Program-made: the position numbers and the translations under genes | Notes under the pieces: generated by a model | What the model saw: the letters and a program-made list of their open reading frames with translations, nothing else | Database searches by the model: none | What the model was told of the DNA's origin: nothing | Origin: Flammulina velutipes | Lineage: Eukaryota > Basidiomycota > Agaricomycetes > Agaricales > Physalacriaceae | DNA: 64,000 bases | Direction: 5' to 3' | Assembly (NCBI GenBank): GCA_011800155.1 | Contig: CM022370.1 | Coordinates: 2,542,001-2,606,000, forward strand | In this document: piece after piece, positions 1 through 9,774 of the stretch | Position numbering within the stretch: position 1 is the first letter of the stretch | Layout of the letters: each line of letters starts with the position of its first letter

Positions 1-436
1 TCTTCGTCGAGGTCGTACCATTTCTTCTTGCGTTCCTCTTCGGTGGACTCGCTGCCGGGGTGCTCTGTGACGATCAGATTGTGCCCATAGATGAAAGAAC
101 CGTGAGATACTCACGAGATTGCTTCTGGTCGTTCCCGTACTGACTCACTTGGTTGGGATTCTGGTTCTGCGGTGGCTGATTGTACTGTTGTTGTTGTTGT
201 TGTTGCTGTTGCTGCTGCTGACCACCGTGGTTGTGGCTATCGGTTCGGCCCCAGAGCGCAGGTGTAATGTTGGGAGCCCAGTCCGATTGTGCGGTGTGTG
301 CTTGGATGTTCTTATAATGCTGGCCTGGATCATACCGTCAGCGACGACAAACTCTTTCGAGCAGAGATTCGTTACCTTGATACTCGACAACGTCGCCTTG
401 GTGGTACGGAGTTCCGGGTTCCCAGCATTGAGTCAT
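1..436 (-). CDS. CBM5/12 chitin-binding protein (3' end outside window)
   Basis: Seen: starting at the ATG at 436, exons 436-376, 324-115 and 64-1 splice in frame and run off the left edge. The first 50 residues hold WEPGTPYHQGDVVEY, GQHYKNIQAH and DWAPNITPALWGR, the aromatic pattern of a carbohydrate-binding module of family 5/12. A run of 13 glutamines follows, then a Q/N-rich linker and a charged stretch reading ESTEEERKKKWYDLDE. No signal peptide precedes the module, so the protein looks cytosolic or non-classically exported. Known: CBM5/12 modules bind chitin and related glucans, and small single-module proteins of this kind are common in mushrooms. Inferred: a chitin- or glycan-binding protein without its own catalytic domain, unless one lies beyond the window. 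Its upstream region carries a TATA-like element and clustered bZIP-type sites. Confidence 0.8.
184..222. repeat. CAA/CAG trinucleotide run coding polyglutamine
   Basis: Thirteen CAA or CAG codons in a row, read on the minus strand, form the linker after the CBM5/12 module. The mixture of CAA and CAG should make the tract less prone to slippage than a pure run. Confidence 0.85.
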
Positions 437-943
437 GTTGAAAGCGTAAACAGTGGAGGGTGGTGGTCAAGAGGTGGGGTATTTCGAATAACGCTAGACG
501 GGGGAATCTCTTATATGCGAAGCCTGGAGTGGCGCGGTATTGCGTCAGGGGTTCAAACTTAGACGAGACTGCGCTGAAGGCCGCATCGATCCGTCGATGT
601 GAACGTGAAAGGTATTCTTGGGCTATTCAATGAGTCATTACGACTCATCATGAGTCTTGAAGCATGTGTGCAAATGAAAGGCAGGCGTATCCACAAGCCT
701 CAAGGCAGAACTACTTACCTAGCACGCCTGGTATTCGCCTAGCGCTTCAAAATTGAAGATTTAAACGAGACACCGTTTCAAAGGGACAGACGCATTCCTG
801 GATGCCATTTTCCGAGAGATTGGGAAACTACAATCCAACGAGCTACAGATTAATATTACGCCAAGATAATTAAAAGATACATGACAGTGAACGAGTGAAA
901 TTCCCAAGGCGTTGAGCCTTTCCGTGTTAGTGAAGAAGTGCAT
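437..943. other. Intergenic region, promoter of the CBM5/12 gene
   Basis: This stretch lies between the stop of the HECT_2 gene (944) and the start of the CBM5/12 gene (436), both on the minus strand. No gene was seen in it. A minus-strand CATATAAG element at 518-511, about 75 nt upstream of the start codon, is a plausible TATA box. A cluster of TGAGTC motifs lies about 200 nt upstream of that start. Confidence 0.5.
631..656. promoter_or_regulatory. Cluster of three TGAGTC bZIP-type sites
   Basis: TGAGTCA at 631-637, ATGAGTC on the opposite strand at 642-648 and TGAGTC at 651-656 sit within 26 bases. Known: TGASTCA is the core of Gcn4/AP-1/Yap-type bZIP sites in fungi. Inferred: a control element for the CBM5/12 gene, about 195-220 bp upstream of its start codon. 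Motif matching alone does not show function. Confidence 0.4.
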
Positions 944-3900
944 TTAGAAACGGCGCAGCCATCCAACCTCCAAATCTGTCATAGTGCGCATACTGTCGGG
1001 ATAGGTCCTGTTGCTCTCGTTAAGGTACCCAGCTATTCTCCGACACACATTCATGGAATAAAATAGATATTCCGCCTGCGGAAACCCGGGATACTTGTTC
1101 AAGATACTGTATTATTGTGAGCATGGGATGGAACGGAGAACTTGAACCAAGTTACCTTTTGAGGTCGGTTCGCTCCTCAGAAGGCCCAACCAGTTTGAAG
1201 AGAACCTTGGCGGCATGCATGTTGGCACTCTTGGGCAGAGAGTAGTGCGTACGTGCGGTGTAGGCCAATTGTATATTAGGTTTGAAGAGCCACATCTGTC
1301 GATGTGATCAGTAGCTGCTCCGACCGAAACGAGCGTTCGACGCACTAAAATTCTGGGCTTCTCTTCTTCTTCGTCTAAGACAACAAATCGATACGATGCA
1401 TGTGCGTGTACGAATTCGATCATATCCTCTACGATGAACGCAGATAACGGTACTTTAATTGGTCTGACGCAACGAAAGGTTAGTCATGGCCAAGGGAGGA
1501 AGCGGCGATACTCACTCAGCGGTAGGACTGACAGGCCGTATAGCGTATTTTAGTAATCGATAGACGACTGAACGGTCGGTATTCGGAGGAGCTTGTTGAC
1601 ATCTTCCAAGAGCGGCGCCACATAGACAAAGAACGGGTTGCCAATCTTTATCTCCCTGGAGTGAGAATTAGTACAACAAGTCATAACATAGATTTAAAAA
1701 GAGGAAAATAATTGTGTTCTCGAATGTAGCTCCCGAGACGTGGACCTCAAGTCAAGAGAGTTGTTTAGATGAGCAACCGGTTGCCCGTTTATCTAGGACA
1801 ATTTGTATCGACTGATGAAACCGTCTTCCACGAGGAAACCATCCAGCATCATCATGACACGGAGGCTTGCAAAGTAGTCGAACAGTCATTGGGAGGTATA
1901 AACCAACGCCAGCCTTCTTGATCGTCCGAAAGTATAAAATGAAGCTCACCTTCAAACTATGACGCGCATGAATGTTGGTCTTCGACACCGCAGATTCCTC
2001 GAATAGAATGTAACTGCCTCCGACGAGTGCTTGGCCAGATTCTGGCCAGAATCCCTTGCTGCCACTCTGGACAACTTGATCGTGAAGCTTCTGGTCCGGG
2101 TGGCACATCCATGCGTCGACAAGTTCCTGCCAATGCTCCGATGGTAGATCCCGATATTGCGTGATTTTCGATGAATGCACCACAGGGAGTGAGCAGGAGT
2201 CACATACGAAGGTCGTGGGGTTCCAATCCGAGAGCTGCACTGCATCGAGAAGAGGAGCCGGCTGAGGTGATGGCGTGGTAGAGGGAATAGTTGTCAGCTT
2301 GATTTCATAGTGACCGCTTTGCGCCTTCATTTCCTTCTTACCACAGTGAACATGTCCCGGAAGGGCCAATGGCATTGAAGTTTGTGAGCCGCACTTAATA
2401 ATGAGACGGTTGCTTCCAAAGGATGAGTTTTCCAAAGAAGGTGATACTTCAGCCTCCACGTCAATTCCTGCGACGACACCGTTCACTGAGACAAAGACAA
2501 GGATGTGGTTTAGGTTCTCGTGGTTTTCGGCAATGTAGCTGACCTCAAAATCAACTAAAGACACATCAGTAGAAGAATGATATGACGGGATATAACTCAC
2601 CTTTGGGTGTTGGAGACCGAGATGGCACTTTCAACTTTGACTCGCTCAACGCCGATCGTGATGCTGAATGCCGAAGCCATGAGAGGGGAGAGGGTGCAGA
2701 CATGCTGCGGTCGCGATTCTTCTTCGTGGCAGAGGCAAGCCGCCGAAGGGTTCCGCCAGCAGAAGCGGTCAGTGGCATAGACGCAGAAGGTCCAATAGAT
2801 GGGGCAAGGAGGTGAGATGGAGGATTTTCTCGAACAAATTCTGGAAGAGACATCATGGTATCGGGATCGTATTGTCGTAGTGATTCGGGAACCGACTCGC
2901 GAATGAACTCGGGAAGCGTAAGCATCGCTTCAGGGTTCTTGACCCTCGGAGGTAGGAGGATGGCATCCTGCGAGTGTAGTCGGCCAGCACTAGAATGCTG
3001 TGCGAGTTGGTCCACGAACGCTTCCCGTTTGGCCTCGTCGCGCTGTCGAGCTCTCTCCAGCCTAGATTTCATGCCGCCGTCTAAAATAACTGACTGGTCC
3101 TTCATCGCGCGATCCGTTGCTTTCCCCAGCAATTCAAAGATGTTTTCTAGCTCCCGTATATCCGGCTCAGACTGCTTCTGTTTCCCCTTCCCGCGGGTCT
3201 GACCACCCTCCCTGCTCGCTTTCTCCATCTGTGCCAGCTTACTCGACTTCAGCTCGACACGCTGGTTATGCAGCTGCGGTGCCACGAGGTATAGACGATC
3301 TATAGCCATCGTGACAGCCTCAAAATCGAGGCGCATTTTTTCGTTCATAGAGGTAGTTAACGTTGGAGATTGAGGAGCATGCGAAGATGTCTCCTTCGAG
3401 TCGTACAACGACATGTTTGCCTGGTAATCGTACTCTGGCGGAGTATCGAATTCATAGTCGGCGCGGTCGTATTGCGGGGGGAGATGATCGGCGGTGGTAC
3501 GCTCCTTGCACAGAACAAGAACGCTTTCGAGTTCTTCATCTATTCTGGACCAAAGGAGGGCCGTTTCAACAGCGAGAACAGGCGGAGAGCCGGGAGGAAG
3601 GATATCGCGCCTCCGCTCGACCTGGAGGTCGCTGAGCTGACGTTTAAGGGTATCGAAGATGTTATCAGAAACAGAGGTTTGTAGCGGAGGCGAATACTGT
3701 TGGTGATGCCCTTTGCCCCGTGAAGAAGCGAAAAGGATGGAAAGACGATGGAGGTAGGACAGCAGAGACACGAGTGATTTTGCGAGTTTTGCGTCTTCTG
3801 CCAGGAGAGATGAAGATAGGCCGTCCACACGGGAGTTGAGTTCGTGTATGAGGTCTGAGTCGTTGTCGGAGGCAGCCATCTCAACCATCTCGTCGCCAAA

Positions 3901-4348
3901 ATCACGAGTGCGAAGGTTAGACACGAGTGTCTGTAAGGCCGACGACGATGACTCTGCCTCAGTGCTCGTGGAGGCGGTGTGCGGGGTATTAGGCATCGAA
4001 TGTCGGCGGTCTGGGACGATGGGATTCCATTTCGATGGTACAGAGAGCAAATTGTTGAGGGTCATTAAACACGACCTCTCCACGAAAGCGATAGACGGCA
4101 TTATTTCCTACGCCAAGGGTTAGTGGAATACGATATTAATTGAAAACAGTACTTACAGTCGTAGCGCTGGATGATGCTTGTCTCTCCGAAGACTCAGAGG
4201 GCTGTGACGGAACGAATTGCACATCGTCGACGTCGACAAGTCTTTCTCTCGGAAAGGGTGTAGGAATAGAACTCTCTAAATAGTTCGTCATAATCGTCGC
4301 TGGCGTCGCTATTTCGTGCTCAGAACGAGCTCTCGTGAGTGTCGCCAT
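944..4348 (-). CDS. UBE3D-like HECT_2 (E2-binding) protein with long N-terminal extension
   Basis: Seen: exons 4348-4157, 4107-2601, 2554-1950, 1655-1516, 1463-1346, 1295-1156 and 1106-944 total 2865 nt, an exact 954-codon frame. Residues from about 567 onward match the HECT-like E2-binding family: CDSCSLPVV, DLPSEHWQELVDAWMCH, GFWPESGQALVGGSYILF, DWQPVLCLCGAALGRC, KYAIRPVSPTAE and a final WLFKPNIQLAY block. Known: UBE3D binds the E2 UBE2C and has been proposed to act as a ubiquitin ligase. The first 566 residues are serine-rich, partly helical and contain two LPEF[IV]RE repeats (LPEFIRESVPESL, LPEFVRENPPSHL); I do not recognise them. The intron at 1949-1656 (294 nt) is unusually long here. 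Unsure: exon 2 could belong to a separate gene, and an alternative reading of its 5' end exists. The gene shares a 68-bp promoter with Sad1. Confidence 0.72.
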
Positions 4349-4416
4349 CGTCCCTCTAGAGACCGATGAAGGTAGAAGGGAAGAGGGGGTGTTTATGTAA
4401 TCCGCACGCCTCTTCG
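4349..4416. promoter_or_regulatory. 68-bp divergent promoter between HECT_2 gene and Sad1/USP39
   Basis: Only 68 bases separate the two start codons (4348 minus, 4417 plus). Transcription start sites and core promoter elements of both genes must therefore lie here or overlap the opposite gene. No clear TATA box was seen. Confidence 0.6.
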
Positions 4417-6051
4417 ATGTCGACCACCACAACAGAACCCGAAGAACGGCCGGCCAAAAGATTAAGGCTCGACGCCGACGTGGACGATGGTGACGAAGAA
4501 ATGGACGAAGACGAACCGAACGCCACCGAACCGCTGCGCGCGACTGACCTTTATCTCGACACGGTATTTGCTCATTCTTTCTATATCCATCCACTCAACG
4601 TTGTATCACAGATAAACCGTGCTGCTCTCGACTTTGATTTCGAAAAAGTCTGCTCTGTGTCTACCTCTAATATCAACGTATACGGATGTCTGGTATGCGG
4701 CAAATACTTCCAAGGACGCGGTCGAAACTCGTACGCATACGCCCATTCCATACACGATGATCACCATGTATTCATCAATCTCGAGACCACAAAGGTCTTC
4801 GTCCTCCCCGATGGCTATGAAGTATCCGATCCATCGCTAGAAGATATCGCATACGTCCTTCGACCAACCTTCACGAAAAGCATCATACCCACACTAACGT
4901 CGAAATTATCCTACGATCTCGCCTCCCAATCCTATCTTCCTGGATACGTCGGATTAAATAACATCAAGCACAACGACCATATGAACGTCATCATCCACGC
5001 TCTCCTCCATGTTCGCCCTTTGCGGGATTTCCTTCTCCTAACGGACGCGAAAGGCAGCGAGCTGACGCGACGTTTCGCGGCGCTCGCCCGAAAAATCTGG
5101 AATCCTCGCCTCTTCAAAGCTCAGGTGTCACCACACGAGTTCTTGCAAGAGGTCAACAGAGCCAGCGATGGCAAGTTCCGTCTGGAGAAGCAGGGAGACC
5201 CAATCGACTTCATCAGTTGGTTGTTGAACAAGTTGCACAAGGACCTTGGCGGGACCAAGAAAAGGACGTCTAGCATCATATTCGCTACATTCCAAGGCAC
5301 TATACGGGTTGATACCCAACAAGTACTAGTCAGAGCCGAAGGAGATACGAAACCGACATTTGACATCGATCGCGGTATGATTCTCTAAACTTGTCCAAGA
5401 GCGCAGCTAAAGTCGACGCGACAGAGATCAAATCGAACACTTCTCCGTTTTTGCTACTTTCCATCGACTTGCCGCCTCCTCCATTATTTCAGGACGCTGT
5501 GGAGAAGAACATCATCCCTCAAGTGTCTATCCATTCCGTTCTAGAAAAATACAACGGGCGACGCGCTCAAGAGAGCCTTGGTGTATTGCGACGGTACCAA
5601 GCAGAGTCACTACCTCCGTATCTTGTCCTCCATTACAAGCGATTCACCAAAAACATGTTCGTGGAGGAGAAAAACCCCACTATTGTCAACTTCCCGCTTC
5701 GCGGCTTAGACATGCGAGATTGTGAGTGGTCGTTCTACAACCTCAGTTCTCTCTTGACATCTGGCAAGATATATCTGGATCGCACGCGCAACCCATACTC
5801 TATGACCTTGTAGCCAATGTCGTCCACGAAAGCGTTGCGGGAACTACTCGCGACAAGGAGAACACAGTATGGAAAGTACATGTACTCGGCGGCGAAAAGT
5901 GGTATCAGATACAGGATCTGATTGTGGAGGAAACTCGCAAGGAGATGATTTTCTTAGGAGAGACGACATTGCAGGTCAGCGTTTATGTTTCTGTGGCTAT
6001 CCAGTCAACCTATCATTTTTCCAGATATGGGAGCGACGGTCGTCTCAGTGA
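4417..6051 (+). CDS. SAD1: Sad1/USP39, U4/U6.U5 tri-snRNP-associated protein
   Basis: Seen: exons 4417-4563, 4612-5374, 5407-5721, 5769-5974 and 6025-6051 give 485 residues. An acidic N-terminus is followed by a ZnF-UBP domain (VYGCLVCGKYFQGRG, HSIHDDHHVFINL), then a UBP-like fold with YLPGYVGLNNIKHND, LPPYLVLHYKRFTKN and EEKNPTIVNFP. The usual ubiquitin-protease box cysteine is replaced by asparagine in GLNN, as in all USP39 proteins, so it should lack peptidase activity. Known: Sad1/USP39 is needed for addition of U4/U6 to U5 and for pre-mRNA splicing in the nucleus. The start at 4417 is preferred over an in-frame ATG at 4366 because the extra 17 residues look unlike the family. The second intron (5375-5406) would be only 32 nt long, but a frame change there requires it or an equivalent event. 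Confidence 0.92.
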
Positions 6052-6744
6052 GCATCAATATATTCAATGTATCACAATGAATTGTCATGCAAGATTGAGA
6101 TCTACGAAGTTGGCGCCGCAGTGTTCCATTTAGTACCGGTGTAAATGAGGTAAGAAGGCGAGTTGGGCGTTGAATGATTGGGAAGATTGGAAATAGAGAT
6201 TATATAGCCCTTCATCCCACTTAGGCCCAAATTTCTCGTCGGCTCTGCCTTTTTAGTCGAACAATAGCGAGCGGGAACTTCCAACAATAGGCCGCGAGGC
6301 GTCCAAATAAACACGCATGCCCTGATTGACACCCATCCCACTGCGGCGGTAAGGAGATTCCGATTCCCATTGTTCGCCTGATTCGGACATGGTAGTCGTG
6401 AAGTTCGTGATTTATCGTAATTACTGTACATGGGGAATAAATAGAATAATGCAGTTCATTGAGAGATTACAGATGCGGAATGATGCGAGACGTTCAACGT
6501 ATGCAAGATACGGATAGTGATAACTAAGGCAGAGCACGTTAATATCGAATGCGATCTTTTGACAACAAAGCCAGAGAGAACACAGAGAGCATGAAAAAAT
6601 CCTAGATGAGAGCAGATAAGGTAGCAAAGAAAGCGGGAACAGAGATAGATAATATAGCGACAAAATGGTTGAAATAGACAAGAAAGCAAGGGAGAAAGCG
6701 ATGGAAGCAGGAGGAATACAGGACGACCGGGTGGCTCGTTCCAT
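6052..6744. other. Convergent 3' intergenic region
   Basis: This is the space between the stop codons of Sad1 (plus) and the HMG-box gene (minus). Open frames here have no recognisable protein features. It probably holds two 3' untranslated regions. Confidence 0.5.
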
Positions 6745-8135
6745 TTAGCTGGCGTGAACGCCGTATGGGAGGGGAGATGGAGGTCCGGGGGACGGAACTC
6801 GATAATGACGCCAGGATCCTCCGACACGTCGAGTGGAAGCGTTGGCAGCACCAGCAGGTGGCTGGTAGGGCTGGCGACTTGAAACTTCCGTTGCGGCGGG
6901 GGATGGGAGCTGTGGCGCGACAAGATATGGATCAATGCCGACTTGCTCCAGATTGAGGTATTGGTCCAGGTCAAATTGGGGAGCATTTGAGCCGTTGGAG
7001 TAGACACGCTCGTTCGCTTCCGGCTCCGCGTTGAACAGAGAGAAATCGAAGCCCTCGAACAGAGAGGGGTCGAAGACATAGTTCTGGACGGACAAGTCTA
7101 TTTGACCTGTGGGCGTGATGGTATCTGGATCGAACCCGCTGAGAGTGAAAATGGAAGGGTTGTCGGTGTTGGCCACAAGGCCTTGCAGGGTTTGATCAAA
7201 CACGGGAGTAGCCCAGCTCTGGTCGGCAGGAACGGCTGAAGCGGGGACATTCAACGTCAGGAAACCCTGGGAGGCGAAAAAAATTAGGAGGACGCGTCAA
7301 GAAAGTGAATCTAACTTACTGGGGCAATGGACTGGGGCGCGAGGTTCCAATCATGAGCCGGAGAAGGCGCTGCAGTGTAAGGAGATGGTGCAAACGCGGT
7401 TTCTGAGGCGGGTGAGAGGAAGTCAAATGTATGCAAAGCGTCGAGCGTGTTGTTATCATCTATTCTCGGGGAGAAATCTTGTGGTTCTGGCACGGTGGGC
7501 AAGCTGAGCTGTGATGCTGATGCCTCCAATTGGGGAGATTGGGGGGTACCTGGCGACGATGTTGGCGAGGACGCAGCTGACATTGGCGGTGTAGGTCCGA
7601 AAGCGCCATGGATCTGGTAGTTGGCAGCACCAGGATAGTAAGACGCAACGGGATTGGGATACACAGTGGGGGAATGTGCTGCAGACGCTGGCGTCGCCGG
7701 TGACGCGTTATCGTAAGGAGCATACCGGTGCGCGGTGCTACGCGCCCGCCGCGAGGGTCCGCGGGAAGCTTCGCGAGATGCCTTTTTCTCTTCCTTCAGG
7801 CGCTCTTTGTCCTCCTTTTTCACAGGCTGGAAGCGATAGTCGGGATACTTTTCAGCGTGTTCTTGTTTCTTGATTTCGGCACGCTGTTCGTATTCGGCCT
7901 TGACAGCTGGAGGCGCCTCTTTCCATAGCTGGGATATCGTCTTGGAGACCTGTGATTGCTGAGGAGCGCCAGCTCCTTTGGCCATGTTGCGCGCGACATC
8001 TGAGCGGAAGAGAATCCATGCGTTTGGTGGTCGCGGGGGTTGTGGCTTTTTGGATGGTGGTGCTGGATTAGCGACTTGGCGCGACGAGCCAGCATGGTTC
8101 GACGACGACGACGGATAATAAGGGTGGTCGTTCAT
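6745..8135 (-). CDS. HMG-box transcription factor
   Basis: Seen: exons 8135-7320 and 7266-6745 encode 445 residues. An HMG box lies at about residues 30-105, beginning PRPPNAWILFRSDVARNM and continuing through SKTISQLWKEAPPAVKAEY and AEKYPDYRFQP, with a basic tail after it. It has the single-box layout of the MATA_HMG/SOX group that binds DNA sequence-specifically. The rest is low in complexity and rich in Pro, Ser, Ala and acidic residues, as expected of activation regions. Known: such factors control mating and development in basidiomycetes (for example mat-HMG or Pcc1-like proteins). Nothing nearby (no pheromone, receptor or homeodomain gene) marks this as a mating-type locus, so its target genes are unknown. 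Start chosen at MNDHPYY because residues upstream of it in the same frame look untranslated. Confidence 0.82.
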
Positions 8136-8595
8136 CGTGCACAGTAGGTCGAGATGATGGCTGTTGTAGACAGACTTGAGAATGGGTCCCTGGTTTGCCC
8201 ACGTGCAAATGAAGTAAACAGGACCAAATATCCCAATATGGTAGTACCCACGTGCTTCCTTTTTTTGTGGCGGCAATCGATAGTAACGTCTCATCACTCC
8301 AATGGTTACACAAATATGCAGAGAATGGTCGATAGGGAGCAATCACTAGATAATACATTGTAATAGACACACCCACCCAGTGCGAGGGAGGAAACCTAAA
8401 AGTACAGGCCGTAAACCGAGACTACTTTGTACAAGCCAAGGAACTGAGAAGACGACATGTGCGATGAAACGAACTGGTAACGAGCATACGTGGATGAGTG
8501 GGTCAAAATGAGCAGAAGGGAGCGAGATTGAGAAAGGAGAAATGACGACTGGCAGTGAACCAAGGAGGGGTCAAGGATGTCGGAAGGTAGACCTT
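8136..8595. other. Intergenic region between HMG-box and RRM genes
   Basis: Contains the promoter of the HMG-box gene and the 3' untranslated region of the RRM gene, both on the minus strand. Two CACGTG motifs near 8198-8203 and 8250-8255 lie 60-120 bp upstream of the HMG start. No gene was seen. Confidence 0.4.
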
Positions 8596-9390
8596 TTAGT
8601 ATCCACCGCTGTAGCCGCCTGCAAGAAGAAATGAGAATAGTCGCACTAGAGCCACGAACTGGACGAACCTTGGTTGCTGTAACCGCCGCCACCGCTGTAG
8701 CCACCGCTACCTCCGCCGCTGTTGTATCCACCTCCGCCATATCCACCTCCACCTCCGCCCTGGTAGCCTCCGCCTCCGCTACCACCGTAGCTTCCACCTC
8801 CGCCAGAGTAACCTCCACCACCTCCACCTTAACCAAGGCGTCAACAAGAGTACAAGGGATCAGATATCAAGACCAACCAGAGTAGCCTCCGCCACCACCA
8901 CCTCCTCCACCACCGTTGCCTCGGGGGTTGGCAAGGTTGACCTTGATGCGTCTGCCATCGAGGTCTTGTTCGTTCAAGCCATTGATAGCGGCAGTGGCTT
9001 CATCAGCAGTGCTGAAGGTGACGAAAGCGAAGCCACGGGAGCGGCCAGTCTCGCGATCGCGCATGACAATGGACTGTCAACGATAATCAGCACCATCGTT
9101 GGCCACAACGGCCAAAGCGGCGCATATCAAGTAACGTACATCAAGGATTTGACCAAATTGAGAAAATGCCTAAGATGGAAATAACTGGGATGAGAACCGA
9201 TAGGCGGGCAGGAGCCCGCGAGAGGACGATGGTATCAAACTGACTTGGTTCAGGGAGTCATCATTCGTGTTCCAGCTCAAATTTCTACAGGACATGACAT
9301 TCAGTTACAACGCCCCCGACCAAGGAAGGGAGCAGCGAGAACGAGACGACACAAGACATAGACTGACCCAACATATACTTTCGTCGACAT
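8596..9390 (-). CDS. Glycine-rich RRM RNA-binding protein
   Basis: Seen: six exons (9390-9368, 9284-9245, 9169-9140, 9073-8878, 8827-8669, 8618-8596) give 156 residues. One RRM spans about residues 3-82, with RNP2 KVYVGNL and RNP1 [22 protein letters not shown]-rich tail fills the rest. This is the layout of plant and fungal GRP/CIRBP-type proteins. Known: they bind RNA, often act in stress responses or splicing, and Gly/Tyr-rich tails favour phase separation. Odd: three short 5' exons (23, 40 and 30 nt), and two introns with the donor forms GTTGGT and GTTCGT. The many small exons may serve regulated splicing. A TATATAAG box lies at 9494-9501, about 105 bp upstream of the start. Confidence 0.9.
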
Positions 9391-9774
9391 TTTAATAATA
9401 TAGGACAAGAGTCAACACAAACAGACCGAGAACCGTAACTGAACGTGGAAGTCAGAGGATGGAGAGGGGAAGGTACCGTGACATCGACGACGCCTTATAT
9501 ACTCCTCAGATTTTTTCAGACTCCGCTCAATTCGATCACAGCCTCTCCCGTTCTGGACGACACATGCGCACGGTTCACGTACCAGATACGTCTGCGATTC
9601 ATTTAGCAACCACACAAATTTTGAACAACAATGCTTGTAAGTATGTAAGAGCTACGCAATATGTAAGAAATGCTATGAATGCAGGAAATCCAATCAGACA
9701 ACAAATGGGAAAAGGTCATTACTACGGTAAAGGTGGGGCATAATCGTGAAAGTCGTCAGGCCTCTGTGGCGTCA
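9391..9774. other. Promoter region of the RRM gene
   Basis: Space between the RRM start (9390) and the ABC transporter stop (9775), both minus. It contains a clear TATA box and no supported gene. Confidence 0.5.
9494..9501 (-). promoter_or_regulatory. TATA box of the RRM gene
   Basis: The minus strand reads TATATAAG about 105 nt before the start codon at 9390, a usual distance in fungi once a short 5' untranslated region is allowed for. Confidence 0.55.

Noticed and set aside
119..562. Plus-strand frame with a long leucine run
   Set aside because: It is the antisense of the CAA/CAG glutamine codons of the CBM5/12 gene and shows no family features.
6745..8135. A mating-type locus around the HMG-box gene
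   Set aside because: No homeodomain, pheromone or receptor genes nearby; HMG-box factors are also common outside mating loci.
8577..8885. Plus-strand Ala/Thr/Ser-rich frame opposite the RRM gene
   Set aside because: It mirrors the glycine codons of the RRM protein's tail on the other strand. The minus-strand model has six well-formed exons.
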